Assembly (NCBI GenBank): GCA_964402115.1
Contig: CAYOBW010000071.1
Coordinates: forward strand, 1 to 27,565
Source: CAYOBW01 sp964402115
Lineage (GTDB): Bacteria; Verrucomicrobiota; Kiritimatiellia; UBA8416; CAYOBW01
Reading direction: 5' to 3'
Length of the DNA stretch: 27,565 bases
The notes beneath the pieces were generated by a model that had not been told where the DNA came from, ran no database searches, and saw nothing but the letters and a program-made list of their open reading frames with translations. Every line of letters starts with the position of its first letter. Positions within the stretch are counted from its first letter, which is position 1. Both the position numbers and the translations under genes were made by a program. Of this stretch, positions 15,601 through 24,900 are shown piece after piece.

Positions 15601-15637
15601 GCCCCTCACCCCGGCCCTCTCCCCGCCGGGGAGAGGG
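15601..15637. repeat. GGGGAGAGGG hairpin repeat in the convergent spacer
   Basis: CCCTCTCCCC (15615-15624) pairs perfectly with GGGGAGAGGG (15628-15637) across a 3-nt GCC loop, preceded by CCCCTCACCCCGG. This matches a type of intergenic repeat I recall in many bacterial genomes. It lies 47 bp after the SGNH stop, between convergent genes, and may end transcripts from either side. No T-run follows on the plus strand. Confidence 0.7.
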
Positions 15638-15690
15638 AGACTGGCGAAAGGACCGCGTCAGCACCGGCACGGCGATGTGCATGTGCGGCG

Positions 15691-15720
15691 AAAGGGTAGA
15701 GGGCTACTCCCGTTTCCAGG
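15691..15720 (-). repeat. GGGCTA-loop hairpin motif, copy 1
   Basis: The 20-mer at 15701-15720 matches 19010-19029 at 19 of 20 positions. Flanking bases form a stem: 15691-15699 against 15707-15715 pair at 7 of 9 positions around a 7-nt loop ending GGGCTA. It sits about 80 bp beyond the stop of the minus-strand gene at 15797-16486, so on that transcript it would be in the 3' region. Confidence 0.65.
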
Positions 15721-15796
15721 ATGAAAGGTGTAGACGCTTGGCGGGCGCCCTCCCCAAAGTACTGCATGTCCCGATGGCCGCCTGGTCTGCCGAGCC

Positions 15797-16486
15797 TCAC
15801 GGTCTTACGTCGATTCTATAGAACAACGTATTGGTTGCGGAAGCGTGGGCGATGACGTTGGTGACGGCGTACCAGGGATAGGCGCCACCGGCGACGGTGT
15901 TGCTGAAGATGACGGTGGCGAAAGGCTTGGCTACGTCGGGCGCAACGAGAACACGATAGGTACGCTCGTTGTTTCCGCGCGCGAGCCACGCGAGGAATTG
16001 CCGGCCGTCGGCAGCAGTGATGGAAGTGATCCTGAGCGCGGAGTCGTCATCGTTCGGATTCGTGCCGGCGAGCGCTTCCGCCCCGTCGGGAAAGCCGTCC
16101 GTGTCGCTGTCGGGATTGTTCACGTCCGAGGGCGCGGGGGGCGTGAAGCCGCTGCCGGTGACTTCCGCCACGTCGCTCAGGGCGTCGCCATCGTTGTCGG
16201 GATCGACTTCGACGGGCAAACCGTGAACGCTGAGCTGATTCGGCCGTAGCGAGAACGCGTTCAGAAAACCGGCCTGGTTGACGATGGTGCCCGCGTTGAG
16301 CGGCAACGTGCCGGCCATCGCGACAGCAATTCCGCCCGGTTGACTGCTGGCGCTGATGTGCGTGTACCCGCCGCCTGACGAAACCACGCCGGAGCCATCG
16401 AGCACGCTGCTCCTGTTCGTGTATTGCCCGAAGGCAACCGTGCCGCCTGTGAGCAACAGAACCGCAAATGCACGCATTGTTTTCAT
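15797..16486 (-). CDS. Small secreted protein with TSP3-like calcium loops
   Basis: The 229-aa protein starts at ATG 16486, 8 nt after GGAG (16495-16498). Its signal peptide is MKTMRAFAVLLLTGGTVAFGQ. The N-terminal third (VLDGSGVVSSGGGYTHISAS, PGGI, NQAGFLNAF) has a pattern I associate with short secreted proteins of Kiritimatiellota-type genomes. Two Asp-rich calcium-loop-like segments follow, DPDNDGDALSDVAEV and NPDSDTDGFPDGAEALAGTNP, and then a beta-rich C-terminal domain (RITSITAADGRQFLAWLA to the end) typical of wide extracellular proteins of this group. It lies 65 bp downstream of the tail-like gene and is probably cotranscribed with it. No enzymatic motif is visible. It may bind calcium and serve as a cell-surface or matrix module, but its function is unknown. 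Confidence 0.78.
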   Translation of the reverse strand: MKTMRAFAVLLLTGGTVAFGQYTNRSSVLDGSGVVSSGGGYTHISASSQPGGIAVAMAGTLPLNAGTIVNQAGFLNAFSLRPNQLSVHGLPVEVDPDNDGDALSDVAEVTGSGFTPPAPSDVNNPDSDTDGFPDGAEALAGTNPNDDDSALRITSITAADGRQFLAWLARGNNERTYRVLVAPDVAKPFATVIFSNTVAGGAYPWYAVTNVIAHASATNTLFYRIDVRP

Positions 16487-16551
16487 TCTCGCATCTCCGA
16501 AACCTGTCACCGTCTCCCCAACGCCTCGAGCCGCGCCCTCAATGCAGAGTA

Positions 16552-18681
16552 TCAGGCGCTTTCATCCCGGTTGTAGCTGATCACAACCTTCTCTTTGAGC
16601 TTCTCAATCTGGCCAAAGCCGGTGGTTTGCTGATACCAGATGGGAAACACCTCGAAGTAGTTGCGGCGCGAGACTTCCGTGCCATTCACCTCTTGGATGA
16701 TGCTCAGATCTTGCTTGGTCTCCAAACCGCTGGCCGTGTCTTCCACCCACTTGCAGATATTTCCTGCCTCCGTGTAATCGAACGTCAGTGTGATCGTTCG
16801 GTTCGTCGTGTCCAACGCGACCGCCGGATAGGGCCCGAGCGTGAGCCCACTGATGAGGACACGCGGCCCGTCCGTAGCGGGATTCCTGGAGGAATTGTCC
16901 GGAAACGCGCTCGGTTCGCGCTCATAGTGGAAGTGATTATTGGGCGCCAGCGCATGCCGAAGCGTGTAGCGCTTGCGCGCGCCGGCTCCCGGATCTATCT
17001 GCGTGAGGGCCATCTCATAGAGGTTCCACCGGGCTCGTTCGGCGCCGCCGAGGTCCTTCACAATGACGGACATGCCCTTGAGATCGGGAGCCGTCTGGTT
17101 CTGCTCGTACCAGGTCTGCAGGTCGTTGGTTTGCGGACCGCCGTACTCGAATACCAGCGGGAACTCCATGTTCGGCCCCGGATTGTCGTTGTGGTCGGCG
17201 CCGTTGAAGCCGAGGATGCGTTCGATCTGCAGGCCGGGGCCGTTGACCATCACAACCCTGTCTTCAGTGAACACGCCATCGATCTGGATGGTAACCGTGT
17301 TGTCGATCACGTCCGGGAAGAGCACCGTGTAGTCCTGGCCAATGAACAACGAGAGGGCCGATGGCGCTTGCCAGCTTGCCAAACCGTTCGCATCCGAGAC
17401 CAGGAGCTTGCCGGCGCCCGGGTTGCCGCCAACGATCTTGACCTGTCCCTCAACGTGCAGTTTCGCGCCAGGCGCGGTCGTGCCGATGCCGACGTTGCCG
17501 TCGCCCTTCAACGTCATCAGTCGGTTGGTGGCTCCGCCGTTGTCCATGTCAAAGAAAGCAAAGCCTCCGCCCCAGCCTGCGCCCCTGTTCGCGATGAAGT
17601 CGGTTTCTCCTTCGCCACGTGTAATATTGCAGCCAATCAGCATTTTTCCGCTGTTGGCGAGCGACGAAAGATCGTCCCCGTCCAAATTCGCATTGGGGCC
17701 GTTCAGCAAGATGCGTCCGGCCACCTCCAGCGGCTCCGCCGGGCTCGCGGTGCCGATGCCCACGTTGCCGTTGCCCTTCATCGTCATCAGTTGGTTGAGG
17801 GTTCCGCTGTTGTCCAGGTCATAGAAGGCGAAGCCGCCGATATTGCCTGCGCCCCTGTTTGCGATGAAGTCGGCTTCTCCTCCGCCACCTGACTGGTTCC
17901 AGCCGATCAGCATTTTGGCGCTGTCGACGAGCGTCGAAAGATCACCCAGCTTCCCATAGGGGCCGTTCAGCGATATCCAGCCGGCCACTTCCAGCTTTTC
18001 CGCCGGGGTCAGGGTGCCGATGCCCACATTCCCGTTGGTGGAGATGGCCAACCGGTACTCAGGGGCAGTCCCGATATCGCCCAGCGGCGGCATCTGGGCC
18101 ATGCGGAATTGCCCGGCCCCGTTGAAAATGGCCCAGGGCTTGCCAGATGAGGAATCCAGGAACCCGATGGCATTGTTCCTCCCTCCGTCCACCAGGATAT
18201 TCGCGCCCAGATTGTGGGTCGACCATCGCGGGCCGGAGGTGATGTGCAAACCGGCCTGCGGACTGATGGTTCCGATGCCGACATTGCCGTCTGGAGTCAC
18301 CGACAGCCCACGCGTGGCCAGCGAGTAACCGACGGAGGCCAGCCTCTCGCGCGGTGAAAGCGCGACACCGTTCACGGCCACCTCGACATACACCTGCGCA
18401 TTGGTCAGCGCGGTCAGAAAAGCGCTGCTCGCCGGGTTGTCGCCGATGAAGGTGGAATACAACCCGTCCACGACGGTGACGGTGGTGGAATCCTCGTAGA
18501 GGACCGAGCCGCCACTGGCCACGTTGAAGAGCCGCAACGCAAGCCCGACATTCCCGTTGACCAGGTTCGTGCCATTGAGCAGACGGCCCTGGTAGTTGAT
18601 GAGCTGCGGAACCTGCGCGGAGGCCTGCGGCGCAATAACGAGAGTCCAAAGAAGACCGGCGGCGGCAAGACTGCCTTTCAT
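16552..18681 (-). CDS. Secreted phage-tail-fibre-like stalk protein with duplicated C-terminal domain
   Basis: The 709-aa protein starts at ATG 18681, directly after AGGAGGGG (18685-18692). It has a signal peptide (MKGSLAAAGLLWTLVIAPQASAQ). The next domain (about 24-123, PQLINYQGRLLNGTNLV to ASVGYSLATR) is one I associate with secreted tail-fibre-domain proteins. Four GNVGIGT motifs follow (near residues 132, 217, 305 and 395), as in trimeric phage fibre shafts. The two middle units are an 88-residue tandem duplication (LEVAG, LLNGP, ADFIANRGAG, GGFAF). No intramolecular chaperone (S74) is seen. The last 260 residues hold two related segments, FEYGG...LQTWYEQN...VIVKDLGG and FDYTE...ICKWVED...SIIQEVNG. 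Their pattern loosely recalls T4 gp19-like tail-tube proteins; that match is tentative. It is followed by the TSP3-loop protein gene. A surface adhesin or fibre is the simplest role. Confidence 0.82.
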   Translation of the reverse strand: MKGSLAAAGLLWTLVIAPQASAQVPQLINYQGRLLNGTNLVNGNVGLALRLFNVASGGSVLYEDSTTVTVVDGLYSTFIGDNPASSAFLTALTNAQVYVEVAVNGVALSPRERLASVGYSLATRGLSVTPDGNVGIGTISPQAGLHITSGPRWSTHNLGANILVDGGRNNAIGFLDSSSGKPWAIFNGAGQFRMAQMPPLGDIGTAPEYRLAISTNGNVGIGTLTPAEKLEVAGWISLNGPYGKLGDLSTLVDSAKMLIGWNQSGGGGEADFIANRGAGNIGGFAFYDLDNSGTLNQLMTMKGNGNVGIGTASPAEPLEVAGRILLNGPNANLDGDDLSSLANSGKMLIGCNITRGEGETDFIANRGAGWGGGFAFFDMDNGGATNRLMTLKGDGNVGIGTTAPGAKLHVEGQVKIVGGNPGAGKLLVSDANGLASWQAPSALSLFIGQDYTVLFPDVIDNTVTIQIDGVFTEDRVVMVNGPGLQIERILGFNGADHNDNPGPNMEFPLVFEYGGPQTNDLQTWYEQNQTAPDLKGMSVIVKDLGGAERARWNLYEMALTQIDPGAGARKRYTLRHALAPNNHFHYEREPSAFPDNSSRNPATDGPRVLISGLTLGPYPAVALDTTNRTITLTFDYTEAGNICKWVEDTASGLETKQDLSIIQEVNGTEVSRRNYFEVFPIWYQQTTGFGQIEKLKEKVVISYNRDESA

Positions 18682-18711
18682 AGACCCCTCCTGATGATCG
18701 GATCGCTTTCC

Positions 18712-18760
18712 TGACACACCCCTGCGGACGAAACCTAGCAGATCGGCAGGGGGGGTGTCA
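18712..18760. promoter_or_regulatory. Inverted repeat in the leader of the tail-like gene
   Basis: TGACACACCCCTGC (18712-18725) faces GCAGGGGGGGTGTCA (18746-18760), which is complementary at all but a small bulge, separated by 20 nt. It starts 31 bp upstream of the tail-like gene's ATG. It could be an operator or a leader hairpin. No promoter pair could be assigned with confidence next to it. Confidence 0.4.
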
Positions 18761-18862
18761 CATCTTTATGGAAGCAATCGATCACGACGGGTGCGCTGGC
18801 AAAGGACATTCGGAGATCATGATTCGTTAATCCGCGCGGCGTCCACACGGGCGCGGCGTCCC

Positions 18863-18907
18863 GTTGCCAGCACTGCGGACTCCGCCGCGCTGGCAACAGC
18901 TGGCAAC
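18863..18907. repeat. 35-bp imperfect palindrome plus extra half-site
   Basis: GTTGCCAGC (18863-18871) is the exact reverse complement of 18889-18897, with an inner hairpin GCGG-act-CCGC (75-85 of the same block). A further GCTGGCAAC copy lies at 18899-18907. The element is about 180 bp upstream of the tail-like gene in a spacer without convincing genes (18682-19082). Other items in the spacer are an AT-rich dyad CCATAA/TTATGG (18968-18984) that includes TATACT on the minus strand, a possible -10 box. Confidence 0.5.
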
Positions 18908-18999
18908 CGGCGGGGGGGCTGCCGCTCGGCGGCTCAAGCCGTCACCACCCGGTCATCGCGCATCGCACCATAAGTATATTATGGCGGATAACAGGGGAG

Positions 19000-19029
19000 A
19001 AATGGAAGCGGGCTACTTCCGTTTCCAGG
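19000..19029 (-). repeat. GGGCTA-loop hairpin motif, copy 2
   Basis: The 20-mer at 19010-19029 repeats 15701-15720 with one difference. Here the stem 19000-19008 against 19016-19024 pairs at all 9 positions (one G-T wobble) around a 7-nt loop ending GGGCTA. It lies about 55 bp beyond the stop of the minus-strand glycosyltransferase gene at 19083, the same relative location as copy 1 to its own gene. Confidence 0.65.
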
Positions 19030-19082
19030 TTTAAGCAAGGCGCCACGGGGTCTCCCGCTGTCCCCCGCCAGCCTGGTGCGCG

Positions 19083-21932
19083 TCACGGGCCCGGCGCGGC
19101 GGGCACAACGTCCAGCGTGCCGGCACGGATGTAGCGCTTGCGGACTTCGCGCGAGTCGAGGTGCGGCCCCGCCACGGGCAGGCGCAGGCGGGTGCGGCCG
19201 TTGAACAGGCCGCAGGTGGCCTCGTACGTGCCCGGCGCCAGGTCGGCCGCGGCCGTAAACACGAGCGGTCGTGCGGCGGCACGGGCGCTGAACACCTCGC
19301 CCAGCGGGGTCACGTGTACGGCTTGCACCTGCCCTTCGGCGCGCAGGTGCACGAAGAGCGCCAGCTCGTCGAAGTCCGTCACGGGCCACGCTTCCACGCG
19401 CACGTCGGCCATCAGCGCAAACGGCTGCCCGGGCACGATGCGCGCAGGCAAGGCCAGGGTGGCGAGGCGCACCGCGTTCGCGCAGACCGCCTCCAGGGGG
19501 CGCTCCGGCCCCGTCGCGGCGACGTCGGCGGCAGTCTCCGCCAGCGGCCAGGCGCTCAGCCAGGTCGGTCGTACGCCGGTCGCTTGCCACTGCCGCCAGG
19601 CGGCGAGCAGGGCCGGCGTGTCGGGCTCGATGCGCCACGCGGTGATCCGCGCGCCGCCCTGCAGGCAGCGGGCCTGCAGCGCGACGGTATAGGGCGCAAA
19701 GGCCTTGGCGCAGGCGAAGGAGACGGTCTGTACGCCGGCTGTGAGCGCGAACTCGTGACGTGCCTGGAAAAGCGGCGTGCGGGCGGGATCGCCCAGCGTG
19801 AGGGCCAGCGTCGCGGGCGCCTCCGCGCGCACGTCGCACGCGACGCGGTACAGCCCCGCCGGCAGCGCGAGTTCGGCGGCGAGCTGCGTGGCATCCCGCG
19901 TGGACACCTCCACCGGCGTAGCGTCTTCGAGGAAGCGCGCCCGCGCCACGGCCTCCACGATGGCGGCAGCGGTTACGTCGGCGGGCCAGGCGGGAGGGCG
20001 GTCGCCCTGTCCGCCGAAGAGCTCGAATAGCGCCGTGTCCCGCGGGTCGCTAAGGACCGCGACCCAGGCCGGGCCGTTGTCCGACTGCACCTGCAAGGGG
20101 ACGAGCCAGGCGGTCAGGCCGCCGGCGCCGCGTTCGCGGCTCGTGCGCCAGCGGTGCGGCTGCAGCAGGACGGTTTGCTGGGTGTGGGGCGCCAGGACGA
20201 CGGTGCGCGCGTCGCCGCCGAACGTGACCGTCACGCGCACCGGCGCGGCCCCCGCGCGCAGGCCGCAGGTCACCGGCCCGGGCCGCGCGTGATACACAAC
20301 GTGGCGCGCGGCCGAGCGGTTGGCGCCGACCGCGAAAAGCCGGTCGTTGCGCGGCAACACGGGGCCGTTGTCGAAAATCCAGTCCCCGTCCAGGCCGCCC
20401 GGCACGCCCGGCACGGGGGCGGTGTGCAGCGTGTTCCAGAAGGGGGCGTAGCGCGACAGCACCTCGCGGGCGCGATTGCGGAAAACCGCCGCGCCCAGCG
20501 GTTCGACGAACGCCTGCTTAAGACTCGCTTCCGCGCTGCCCGCCGGCGCGCCGGTGCGGAACAGCCGGTTCTCCAGCAGCTCGTGGTAGGGCAGGGTATC
20601 CGCGCGCGTCCAGAAGAAGTGCTCCCGCTCGGCCCAGCGGGCCAGTTCCCCGGTGCAGACCGCGCCCAGCAGCAGCGCGGCCCAGCGCCCGGCCGCGCCG
20701 CGCGCGGCCAGACTGGCGACCGCGTAGGCCGCGCCGAGGAGCAGCGGCCAGGCGAGGTAGGCGCAGTGGAAGGGCTGGGCGTCCGGCTTGCCGGCCACGG
20801 AGATCAGCAGCACGGGGAAGGGGAACAGGGCCACGGCCAGCCACCAGGCCGCGTGTCTCCGGCGCCGGTCGGTCGCCGCGGCTGCGTCCGGCCCACCCCT
20901 GCCGTTCGCCGGCGGGGTCCGCCGCCAGGCCCAGGCATGGGCCGCGGCCAGCCCCGCGCCCAGCAGGGCCGCCGCCAGCACGCTCCAGCCGAGGGCGCCA
21001 CCCACCTTGGCCACGTTCTCGCCCAGGCTCAGGCGCACCTGCGCCAGGAACGGCAGGGCCAGGAACGCCTCCGTCACGCCGTAGTTGCGGATGAAGCGGA
21101 AGTTGGCGCAGATGTCCTGCCACGTGCGGCCGCCGGCGATGAAGAACGCGGGCGTGGCCAGCACGGCGCCCGCGAGACCGCCGGCCGCCGCCAGCAGGCC
21201 ATCGCGCACCCGCGCGCGCCAGAGCCGCCGTCCCGCCGCCGCCGTGAGGGCGTCGACCGCCAGGTACAGAACGATGACCGTCGCGGCCAGCGCGGCCTGG
21301 TACTTGCAGGCAAAGCCCACCCCCACCGCGGCCCCCGCGAGCACGAGCCAGCCCGCGCGCGGGGAGGCTGCGTGGCGCGCCAGGACCAGCAGGGCGGCCG
21401 CCGTGCAGAGATCCACGCCGATGTCGCCTGTGCCGAAGTGCGCAACCACGACCGGCAGTGGGGCGAGCGCCAGCCAGAGCAGGGCGAGGCCCGCGCTCCA
21501 GGTTCGTTCGCACATGCGCCGCGCCGTGCGCCAGGCGAGCCACAAGAGCGCCATGGCGTAGGCCAGCCGCAGTCCCCGCACCCAATAGTAGAGCGTCAGA
21601 CGCGCCGGCACGGGCTGCGTGCCCGCCCCCGGGGTCAGGTGCCGGTCGCAGTTCCCCTTCACCCACAGCAGCGGCCGCATGAGCCATTCGTCGAGGTGAT
21701 TCAGTGCCAGCGGGTAGCCGTCGTAGTAGGGCGTGTCGTGGTACCAGACGTAGCGACCGTTCAGAAAATGCTCCAGCGCCACGATCTGCTTGGGCTCGTC
21801 AGGGTGGTAGCCGTAGGGGCGGTCCAGGCCGCGCAGCAGCCCGGCGCTGCGCAGGTAGAACGCCAGGCCGGCCACGGCGACGAGCAACAGCAGGGCGCCG
21901 ATCCGCGCGCGTGGCTGAAGGGGAGCGCTCAT
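19083..21932 (-). CDS. GT-C-type membrane glycosyltransferase with large extracytoplasmic C-terminus
   Basis: The 949-aa protein begins with a transmembrane helix (about 11-27). An acidic first loop with YGYHPDEPKQIV (Asp45/Glu46) follows, the position of the catalytic acidic motif in GT39/PMT/ArnT-like enzymes. Roughly ten more hydrophobic helices run to about residue 450. Such enzymes move a sugar from a polyprenyl-phosphate donor onto an acceptor outside the membrane. About 480 residues of beta-rich sequence follow, with no catalytic motif that I recognise. They are probably extracytoplasmic carbohydrate- or protein-binding domains. ATG overlaps the stop of the upstream gene as ATGA, so the two are translationally coupled and probably work together. 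Donor and acceptor are unknown. The family assignment rests on topology and the acidic loop, so 'uncharacterised polytopic membrane protein' is the conservative label. Confidence 0.8.
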   Translation of the reverse strand: MSAPLQPRARIGALLLLVAVAGLAFYLRSAGLLRGLDRPYGYHPDEPKQIVALEHFLNGRYVWYHDTPYYDGYPLALNHLDEWLMRPLLWVKGNCDRHLTPGAGTQPVPARLTLYYWVRGLRLAYAMALLWLAWRTARRMCERTWSAGLALLWLALAPLPVVVAHFGTGDIGVDLCTAAALLVLARHAASPRAGWLVLAGAAVGVGFACKYQAALAATVIVLYLAVDALTAAAGRRLWRARVRDGLLAAAGGLAGAVLATPAFFIAGGRTWQDICANFRFIRNYGVTEAFLALPFLAQVRLSLGENVAKVGGALGWSVLAAALLGAGLAAAHAWAWRRTPPANGRGGPDAAAATDRRRRHAAWWLAVALFPFPVLLISVAGKPDAQPFHCAYLAWPLLLGAAYAVASLAARGAAGRWAALLLGAVCTGELARWAEREHFFWTRADTLPYHELLENRLFRTGAPAGSAEASLKQAFVEPLGAAVFRNRAREVLSRYAPFWNTLHTAPVPGVPGGLDGDWIFDNGPVLPRNDRLFAVGANRSAARHVVYHARPGPVTCGLRAGAAPVRVTVTFGGDARTVVLAPHTQQTVLLQPHRWRTSRERGAGGLTAWLVPLQVQSDNGPAWVAVLSDPRDTALFELFGGQGDRPPAWPADVTAAAIVEAVARARFLEDATPVEVSTRDATQLAAELALPAGLYRVACDVRAEAPATLALTLGDPARTPLFQARHEFALTAGVQTVSFACAKAFAPYTVALQARCLQGGARITAWRIEPDTPALLAAWRQWQATGVRPTWLSAWPLAETAADVAATGPERPLEAVCANAVRLATLALPARIVPGQPFALMADVRVEAWPVTDFDELALFVHLRAEGQVQAVHVTPLGEVFSARAAARPLVFTAAADLAPGTYEATCGLFNGRTRLRLPVAGPHLDSREVRKRYIRAGTLDVVPAAPGP

Positions 21933-24900
21933 GGCGCCTCGACCCGGACGGTGGCGGGCAGCCAGACGGCCCGTTTCCGTTCAGGCAACTCCGTGCGCGG
22001 CCGGGCCCGCTGCCCCGTGACGCGGTCCAGCAGGCCGAGGCGGATGCGGTACGTGCCCGGCGGTGCGTCGGCGGGCACGGCGATCGAGCGCGTGACGCGA
22101 AACACCTCCGGGAAGGGCTGGTCCACGACGTACTCCGGCGCCACGTCCGCGAGCAGGACGTGATCGTCCTGAAACGGCTGGCGCTTCGCGAGGACGAAAT
22201 GGACGAAGGGCGCCCAGTTGGCGGGCGTGACGGTGGGGGGGCAGGTCCAGTAGTACGTCAGCTCGAAGGTCGTGCCGCGGCGGACCGCCTGCGTGGGGGT
22301 GTCGAGCCCCAGCAGGCTGACGCCGGGGGCGAACGTCAGCGTGCAGGGTTGCGCGGGCTGGGTCTGGCGGGCCAGCTCCTGCCGGCAGGCGGCGGACTCC
22401 GGGGCGCGGCCGGCTTGCTCCAGGCGCGTGGCGAGGGCGGCGAGGGCCGGCTGGCAGGCGGGGTAGAACGCCACGGCCCGTTGCAGGTAGGCCAGGGCGT
22501 GGGCGGGATCCGTTGCGGCCAGCCCCTGGCGATACCAGTAGTCGGCGTTGGCCTTGGCCGCGCCGCGGGGCGCCAGGAGGCACCCTGTCTCCGTCCAGCG
22601 CAGGGGCAGGCGCACATGCCCGAGGGTGGAGGGGTTGGTCGGACACGCGAAGAGCAACCACGCGCCGGCCGGCGTTTCCGTGGCGGCGACGCCCGCGGTC
22701 GCGAGGCAGGCGCGGGTGCGCGCGGCATCGCGCGGAGAGACCAGCAGGGCGGTGGGCCGGTCCAGCGTGTTCACGACCGGGGCCTCGGTGGTCAACGGCG
22801 CCGGGCCCGCCCCGATGGCGCGCGTGTAGAGGTCGGGGACCGGTGTCTCGACGGCGCCGCGCGTGCGCTGACAGACGCGCTCGGACACGTGGCGCGGCGC
22901 GTAGAGCCGCGCGATGCCGCGGCTCTCCAACAGCGCCAACAGCTCGTCAACGGCGGGCGCGGCCGCCGGCGCGGCTGCGTCCGGCTGGAGCCAGGCGACT
23001 TCGCCGAGCACGATGCGCTGCGGGCGCAGGGCGCCGGGCGAGACATGGAGCCGGAGCGCGGTGAACGTGCCGGACGGGAAACGGTTCTCGAGGAAGTAGC
23101 CCGGCCCCTGGAAGTAGACGCGGTCACCGGACCAGAACAGCGTGGTGGTGACCGTGCCCGGCAGCAGCTCCTCCCACGCGCCGGCGCCCCCGGCGCGGCG
23201 GCCTTCGATGCGAATGAGCTCAGGGTAGTCGCCCCGGGCGTTGAACACCCGCAGGCCGCACACGCGCGCCGGCGGCGTCAGCGTCCACTCCAGGCACGCC
23301 TCCGCGTTCGTGGTCAGCGTGGCGGCAAACCCGGTGTCGAGGTTCAGATCGTGCAGCTCCGCGCGCCAGTCAGCAGCCGCAACGGGGCTGCCCGCCACCC
23401 CGCTGACAGCCACGCGTGTCATGGCCTGCGTGGGGAGGTAGGTGAAAGCCTGCGCGGGGGGCTGCGCGCCGTGCAGCAGCGTGTAGCCGCCGACCAGGGT
23501 GACGGCCGTGCTGCCGCCGGAGCGGCTGATGAACTCGCCGATGCCGAGGTGATCGGCGAAGTACGCCACGTTGGTGGCGGCGGCCGCGCGACGGGCGTAG
23601 GGGGCGTAGCGCTCCGTCTCCAGGCCGGTCACGCAGAGCGCCTCGCGCGTGGCGAAGTTCATCCAGTGCACCTGGTAGCTGCCGTACGCCGTCGTGATGT
23701 CGAGCGCACGCAGGCGCTCGGCCACCTGCGCGGCGGCAGCCCAGCGCGGGCGCGTCTCGGCATGGTGGCGCGCCAGCTTCGCCAGGCTGGGCGCCTGCGC
23801 GGCCACCAGGACGAGCAGGGGGAGCCAGCCCAGGCGGGTGCGGCCAGCCAGGCGGGCCGTGCCCACACCCACCGCGATGGCCAGGGCCGGGAAGACGGGA
23901 AGCACGTAGCGCACCATGTAGAGCGTGGCGAAGTGCGAGGGGGCGTATACGAGAGCCGTGAAAACCGTCAGCCAGACGGGCAGCAGCAGGAGCAGCAGGG
24001 CGGGATCGCGCGCGCGCCAGCGGCTGCGCAGCTCCAGGCCGTAAGCCAGCAGCGGCAGCCCGTAGGCCGCCAGCAGCACAAGCCCGACCACCGGGGGCAG
24101 CTCATCGAAGCCCAGCAATTCCGCCAGCATCGCGCCAAAGGCGCGCAGCCCCTCGCCGAACGGCGTGGCGCCCAGGGTGCCGGCGAACTGGAAGGTCTCC
24201 CACCCGTGGCGCGCATTCCAGAGCCACCAGGGCAGACTGCCCGCGAGGAAGCTCAGACCGCTGCCGAGCAGGAGCGCCGGGCGGAACACCCGGCCCTTGA
24301 AGCCGATCAGCAGCGTGACTGCCGCCGCCGCATAGAAGGGCAGGACGAGCTGGTTCGACCACCAGCCGATCCCGGCGCCCAGGCCCAGCGCGACGAACTG
24401 CCACGCCGGCGAGGCCTGCCCGCGCCAGGCGCGTACGGCGAGGCGTCCAGCCAGCCAGACGGTCAGGGAGCCGAACAGCAGGGTGCTGACATAGCCCCCG
24501 CGCGGCGCCGCGCAGTAGAAGCAGTAGGCGAACGTGCCGACCAGGCTGAACAGGAGCGCCGCGGCGCCGGCGACGCGGTCGCGCGCGTCCCGGGCCCAGG
24601 CGTAAACGATCGGCAGAAACGCGCAGGCCAGCCAGGCGGTGCCCAGGCAGACGGACAGCCCGTTGCAGCCGAGCAGTTTGCAACACAGGGCGCTAAGCGC
24701 CGGCTCGAAGCTGCCCATGTAGGGCTGGCCATAGAAGAAGACCGGGAAGTCCGTCCCCTCGGCCATGTGACGGGCCATCAGGGCCACGATGCCGAAGTCC
24801 GAGTTGGTGGCGTGCTGCAGGCACCAGGCGCCGAACGTGCGGAGGATGAACCCGACCGCCAACAGGGACGCCAGCCACAGCGACCATCTGCGGTCGGCCT

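Noticed and set aside
15601..15637. Classical rho-independent terminator after the SGNH gene
   Set aside because: The stem is strong but no T-run follows on either strand, and the sequence resembles a dispersed repeat, so it is listed as a repeat.
16552..18681. Prophage remnant
   Set aside because: Only fibre-like motifs are present. There is no integrase, terminase, capsid, lysis or attachment-site evidence, and the protein has a Sec signal peptide.
18755..18973. A 72-codon plus-strand frame in the spacer upstream of the stalk gene
   Set aside because: No ribosome site, Arg/Ala/Ser-rich composition and overlap with strong palindromes; not supportable as a gene.
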